A program made the position numbers and the translations under genes. A model generated the notes under the pieces. That model worked only from the letters and a program-made list of their open reading frames with translations, searched no databases and had not been told where the DNA came from. From DAOTWP01 sp034435675 (GTDB lineage Bacteria; Chloroflexota; Anaerolineae; Aggregatilineales; Phototrophicaceae), in the NCBI GenBank assembly GCA_034435675.1, contig DAOTWP010000055.1, positions 1-6,749 on the forward strand: a stretch of 6,749 nucleotides of DNA, read 5' to 3'. Shown here one piece after another: positions 4,378 through 6,749 of the stretch. The stretch's first letter is position 1, and the number at the start of each line of letters is the position of its first letter.

Positions 4378-6192
4378 ATGGTAGCCGCAGCCAAACAAAT
4401 TCCGCCGCGTGCCGAGATTGATCTGCACTACAAATGGAATGCCGAAAGTGTTTTTGCAGACCTGAATGCCTGGAATAGCGAATTTGAAGCCGTCAAAGCA
4501 GAAGTGCCCAAAACGGCTGCTTACAAAGGTAGGTTGGGGGAAAGCCCGGCGGTGCTGGCAGATTGGCTGGAATATTCGGCGCAGGTGGCACGCCGCGCCA
4601 TGAAGCTCTATTTCTACGCGGCAATGACCAAAGAATGCGACAGCAACGACCAGCAGGCTGCCGCCATGACCGGGCAGGCAACCGGGCTGTTTGGCATGCT
4701 GCTTGGCAGCGGCGCATTCGCACAGCCGGAAATCCTCACGCTGGGGCAGGAAAAGGTGTTCAGTTGGACGACAAGCGAGCCGCGCCTGGCACTGTTTGCG
4801 CATTATTTCGAGGATCTGTTCCGCCAGCAGCAGCATGTGCGCTCTGCCGAGGTCGAAGAGATTCTGGGCATGCTGGCAGACCCTTTCAGCGGCGCAGACG
4901 AGGCATTCAGCGCGCTGACCAACGCGGACATCGAATTCGCGCCTGCGGTAGGCAGTGATGGCAGCAGCCACGAGGTCGCGCAAAGTTCGATCAATACCCT
5001 GCTGGACAGCGCCGACCGTGAGGTGCGCCGCACAGCATGGGAAAACTATAGTGATGCCTACCTGAAATTCAAGAACACCCTCGCCGCAACCTACACGACC
5101 TCTGTGAAACAGGACATCTTCCGGGCACGTGCGCGTGGGTTCAGCACGGCGCTGGAAGCCACGCTGTTCGAGCCGAATATCCCGCTGGGTGTCTTCCATA
5201 ACCTGATTGAGACCTACCGGAAAAATCTGCCGACATGGCACAAATACTGGCGCGTGCGCCGCAAAGCGCTGGGCGTGGATACGCTGCATTCCTATGATGT
5301 CTGGGCACCAATTGCCACCAATGTCGCCGGAATTCCCTACGAACAGGCAGTGGAGTGGATTTCAACCGCCATGCAGCCGCTGGGCAGCGAATATGCTGAG
5401 ACGCTGCGCAAAGGCTGCCTCGAACAGCGCTGGGTGGATGTCTATCCCAATCAGGGCAAGCGCAAAGGCGCATTCAGTTTTGGCACTTACGACACCTTCC
5501 CCTTCATCATGATGAGCTACGACGACAACCTCGGTGCGATGAGCACGCTGGCGCATGAACTGGGGCACTCAATGCATTCGTACCTGACCCGCAAACATCA
5601 GCCCTATGTCTACAGCAACTACTCGATGTTCGTTGCCGAAGTCGCCAGCAACTTCAATCAGGCGATGACCCGCGCGTACCTGTTCGAGCAGAAACAGGAT
5701 GACCCGCAGTTCCAGATTGGGTTGATCGAAGAAGCGATGAGCAATTTCCACCGCTACTTCTTCATTATGCCCACGCTGGCGCGTTTTGAACTGGAAGTCC
5801 ACACACGCGTTGAGCAGGGCAAAGCCGTGACCGTTGACGATCTGATCAGCATCATGGCGGACTATTTCGGTGAAGGCTATGGCGATGCCATGCATCTGGA
5901 TCGCGAACGCGACGGCATCACCTGGGCGCAGTTCGGACATCTGTATGCCAATTACTATACTTTCCAGTATGCGACCGGCATCAGCGCGGCGCACGCCCTG
6001 TCTGCCGATGTGCTGGCAGGCAAACCAGGCGCAGCGGAAAACTACGTGAAGTTCCTCAGCGCGGGCAGCGCACTGTATCCGCTGGAGGCGCTCAAGCTGG
6101 CAGGCGTAGATATGCACACGCCGGAAGCGGTGGAGAAGACCTTCAGTATTCTGGCGGAGATGGTGGACCGGCTCGACGCGCTGACCAGCTAG
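4378..6192 (+). CDS. pepF: M3-family oligoendopeptidase F (zinc metallopeptidase)
   Basis: A cytoplasmic zinc endopeptidase that cuts short and medium peptides, probably in peptide recycling. From ATG 4378 it has 604 residues, the normal PepF length. The zinc site is HELGH (393-397) with H393 and H397 as ligands, E394 as catalytic base and E421 (in FVAEVAS) as the third ligand, the spacing expected for M3. The conserved C-terminal substrate-binding segment is HLYANYYTFQYATG (521-534), which supplies His and Tyr residues. The N-terminal third (about 15-200) is the helical oligopeptidase F region, and the rest is the M3 catalytic domain, closing just after VEKTFSILAEMVDRL. There is no signal peptide or membrane helix, consistent with a cytosolic enzyme. 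The 38 codons between GTG 4264 and this ATG look non-coding and overlap the promoter, so they are excluded. All catalytic residues are present and the frame is intact. Calling it pepF reflects subfamily resemblance; exact substrate preference cannot be read from the sequence. Confidence 0.95.
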   Translation: MVAAAKQIPPRAEIDLHYKWNAESVFADLNAWNSEFEAVKAEVPKTAAYKGRLGESPAVLADWLEYSAQVARRAMKLYFYAAMTKECDSNDQQAAAMTGQATGLFGMLLGSGAFAQPEILTLGQEKVFSWTTSEPRLALFAHYFEDLFRQQQHVRSAEVEEILGMLADPFSGADEAFSALTNADIEFAPAVGSDGSSHEVAQSSINTLLDSADREVRRTAWENYSDAYLKFKNTLAATYTTSVKQDIFRARARGFSTALEATLFEPNIPLGVFHNLIETYRKNLPTWHKYWRVRRKALGVDTLHSYDVWAPIATNVAGIPYEQAVEWISTAMQPLGSEYAETLRKGCLEQRWVDVYPNQGKRKGAFSFGTYDTFPFIMMSYDDNLGAMSTLAHELGHSMHSYLTRKHQPYVYSNYSMFVAEVASNFNQAMTRAYLFEQKQDDPQFQIGLIEEAMSNFHRYFFIMPTLARFELEVHTRVEQGKAVTVDDLISIMADYFGEGYGDAMHLDRERDGITWAQFGHLYANYYTFQYATGISAAHALSADVLAGKPGAAENYVKFLSAGSALYPLEALKLAGVDMHTPEAVEKTFSILAEMVDRLDALTS

Positions 6193-6211
6193 CAGCGCAC
6201 AGAACCCAGGA

Positions 6212-6241
6212 GGCGGGGCAGGCGGCATAACCTGCCCTGCC
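6212..6241. terminator. Bidirectional hairpin between convergent genes
   Basis: Bases 6212-6222 pair with 6231-6241 in an eleven-pair stem with a single G-T (G·U in RNA) pair (6215 with 6238) around an 8-nt loop. It lies 20 nt after the pepF stop and 33 bp past the stop of the converging minus-strand gene, the usual place for a shared terminator. Neither side has a U-run, so termination could be factor-assisted. Confidence 0.6.
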
Positions 6242-6273
6242 GTACAGCAAGCCGCGCGTCCGGGGGTAATGAT

Positions 6274-6749
6274 CTACGCGGGCGAAGCGGGGTGATCCGG
6301 TTCATCGCCTTCCAGGGCACCGTGCCCATAGGCACTGGGATAAACCGCAATAGCAATGGCATACTGCGTTTCTTCCTCACCGGAGGACCAGCCATCCGCC
6401 TCGTTAAACAGCGCAATCAGCCGTTCAAAAAAGGCTTCTGCTCGTTCGCGCGATAGGCGCAGCACACCCCGCCGCAGCAGGAACGAATCGGGGTGCGGCG
6501 GCTTCTGCGCCATGTCTATGATCCCGGCTGCCACACTGCGCCGCAGATCATCGCGGGTGGCATCCAGAATCGAACTAACCAGCAGATCCAGCGCGTTTTC
6601 CTGCGCATCGCGCTCACCAACGGTCAGCAGCGCACGGTCAACCACGAACATCCGTGCGCTGACCTGATAATATTTCTCCTCTACCGCGCCGGAAAGCGCG
6701 CGCGTATCCACCACGCGAATCAAGCCGTGTTTTTCCAACAGGTTGAACT
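6274..6749 (-). CDS. ArsR-like winged-helix transcription regulator, 5' end outside the window
   Basis: This is the C-terminal 157 codons of a DNA-binding regulator, read leftward. The first visible residues, FNLLEKHGLIRVVDTR, match the end of the recognition helix and the start of the wing in ArsR-type winged-helix domains (helix, then GLIR strand). They are followed by GAVEEKYYQVSARMFVVD (residues 20-37), the typical wing and exit segment of this group. The rest is a helical, charged region with no metal-binding cysteines and no recognised ligand motif (RLSRERAEAFFERLIALFNEADG near the middle), ending in a short acidic tail. The TTG at 6738 is in frame but is not the start: the frame stays open to the window edge and the protein clearly lacks its N-terminal helices. 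It converges on pepF, so it is transcribed independently from a promoter beyond the right edge. Effector and target are unknown. Confidence 0.82.
   Translation of the reverse strand, partial: FNLLEKHGLIRVVDTRALSGAVEEKYYQVSARMFVVDRALLTVGERDAQENALDLLVSSILDATRDDLRRSVAAGIIDMAQKPPHPDSFLLRRGVLRLSRERAEAFFERLIALFNEADGWSSGEEETQYAIAIAVYPSAYGHGALEGDEPDHPASPA

Noticed and set aside
4216..5289. Minus-strand open frame of 357 codons
   Set aside because: It is antisense to pepF, whose catalytic and structural motifs are intact. The antisense product is Cys/His/Arg-rich without domain logic and runs through the pepF promoter.

Overview
The window reads as ordinary bacterial chromosome with moderately high GC, GTG as well as ATG starts, and short gene gaps. 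The best taxonomic guess is a Chloroflexota bacterium (Anaerolineae-like). This is an inference from the gene style: a soluble GAF-GAF-PAS histidine kinase, a long dephospho-CoA kinase with an Ala/Pro linker and an added C-terminal domain, a PepF-type M3 peptidase, and an ArsR-like winged-helix regulator of a type I associate with that phylum. There is no rRNA, tRNA, insertion sequence, CRISPR array or phage gene.

Layout, left to right. (1) Positions 2-2224 (+) hold the 3' part of a cytoplasmic sensor histidine kinase. Its frame is open to the left edge through a 12-bp tandem repeat. (2) A 110-bp gap holds a small stem-loop, an extended -10 promoter and a strong Shine-Dalgarno. (3) Positions 2335-3570 (+) encode coaE, dephospho-CoA kinase, fused through an Ala/Pro/Glu linker to a GNAT-like domain. 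(4) A 237-bp non-coding gap carries three consecutive hairpins and a promoter candidate. (5) Positions 3808-4134 (+) encode a 108-residue protein with two membrane helices and an acidic, disordered tail. (6) A 243-bp gap is rich in palindromes and ends in a perfect TATAAT box and a ribosome binding site. (7) Positions 4378-6192 (+) encode an M3-family oligoendopeptidase F. (8) A long hairpin lies between convergent genes. (9) Positions 6274-6749 (-) hold the C-terminal part of a winged-helix transcription regulator cut by the right edge.

The four plus-strand genes are co-directional, but each gap has its own promoter-like or hairpin element. They look like neighbouring single transcription units, and no shared pathway is evident. 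CoaE makes CoA, PepF degrades cytoplasmic peptides, and the kinase and the regulator are signalling proteins whose partners are not in view.

I do not see a clearly new multi-gene system. The items most worth a second look are the CoaE fusion with its degenerate GNAT-like domain, the altered H-box of the kinase (His-Asn instead of His-Glu), the tetrapeptide repeat at the left edge, the hairpin cluster after coaE, and the small two-helix membrane protein.
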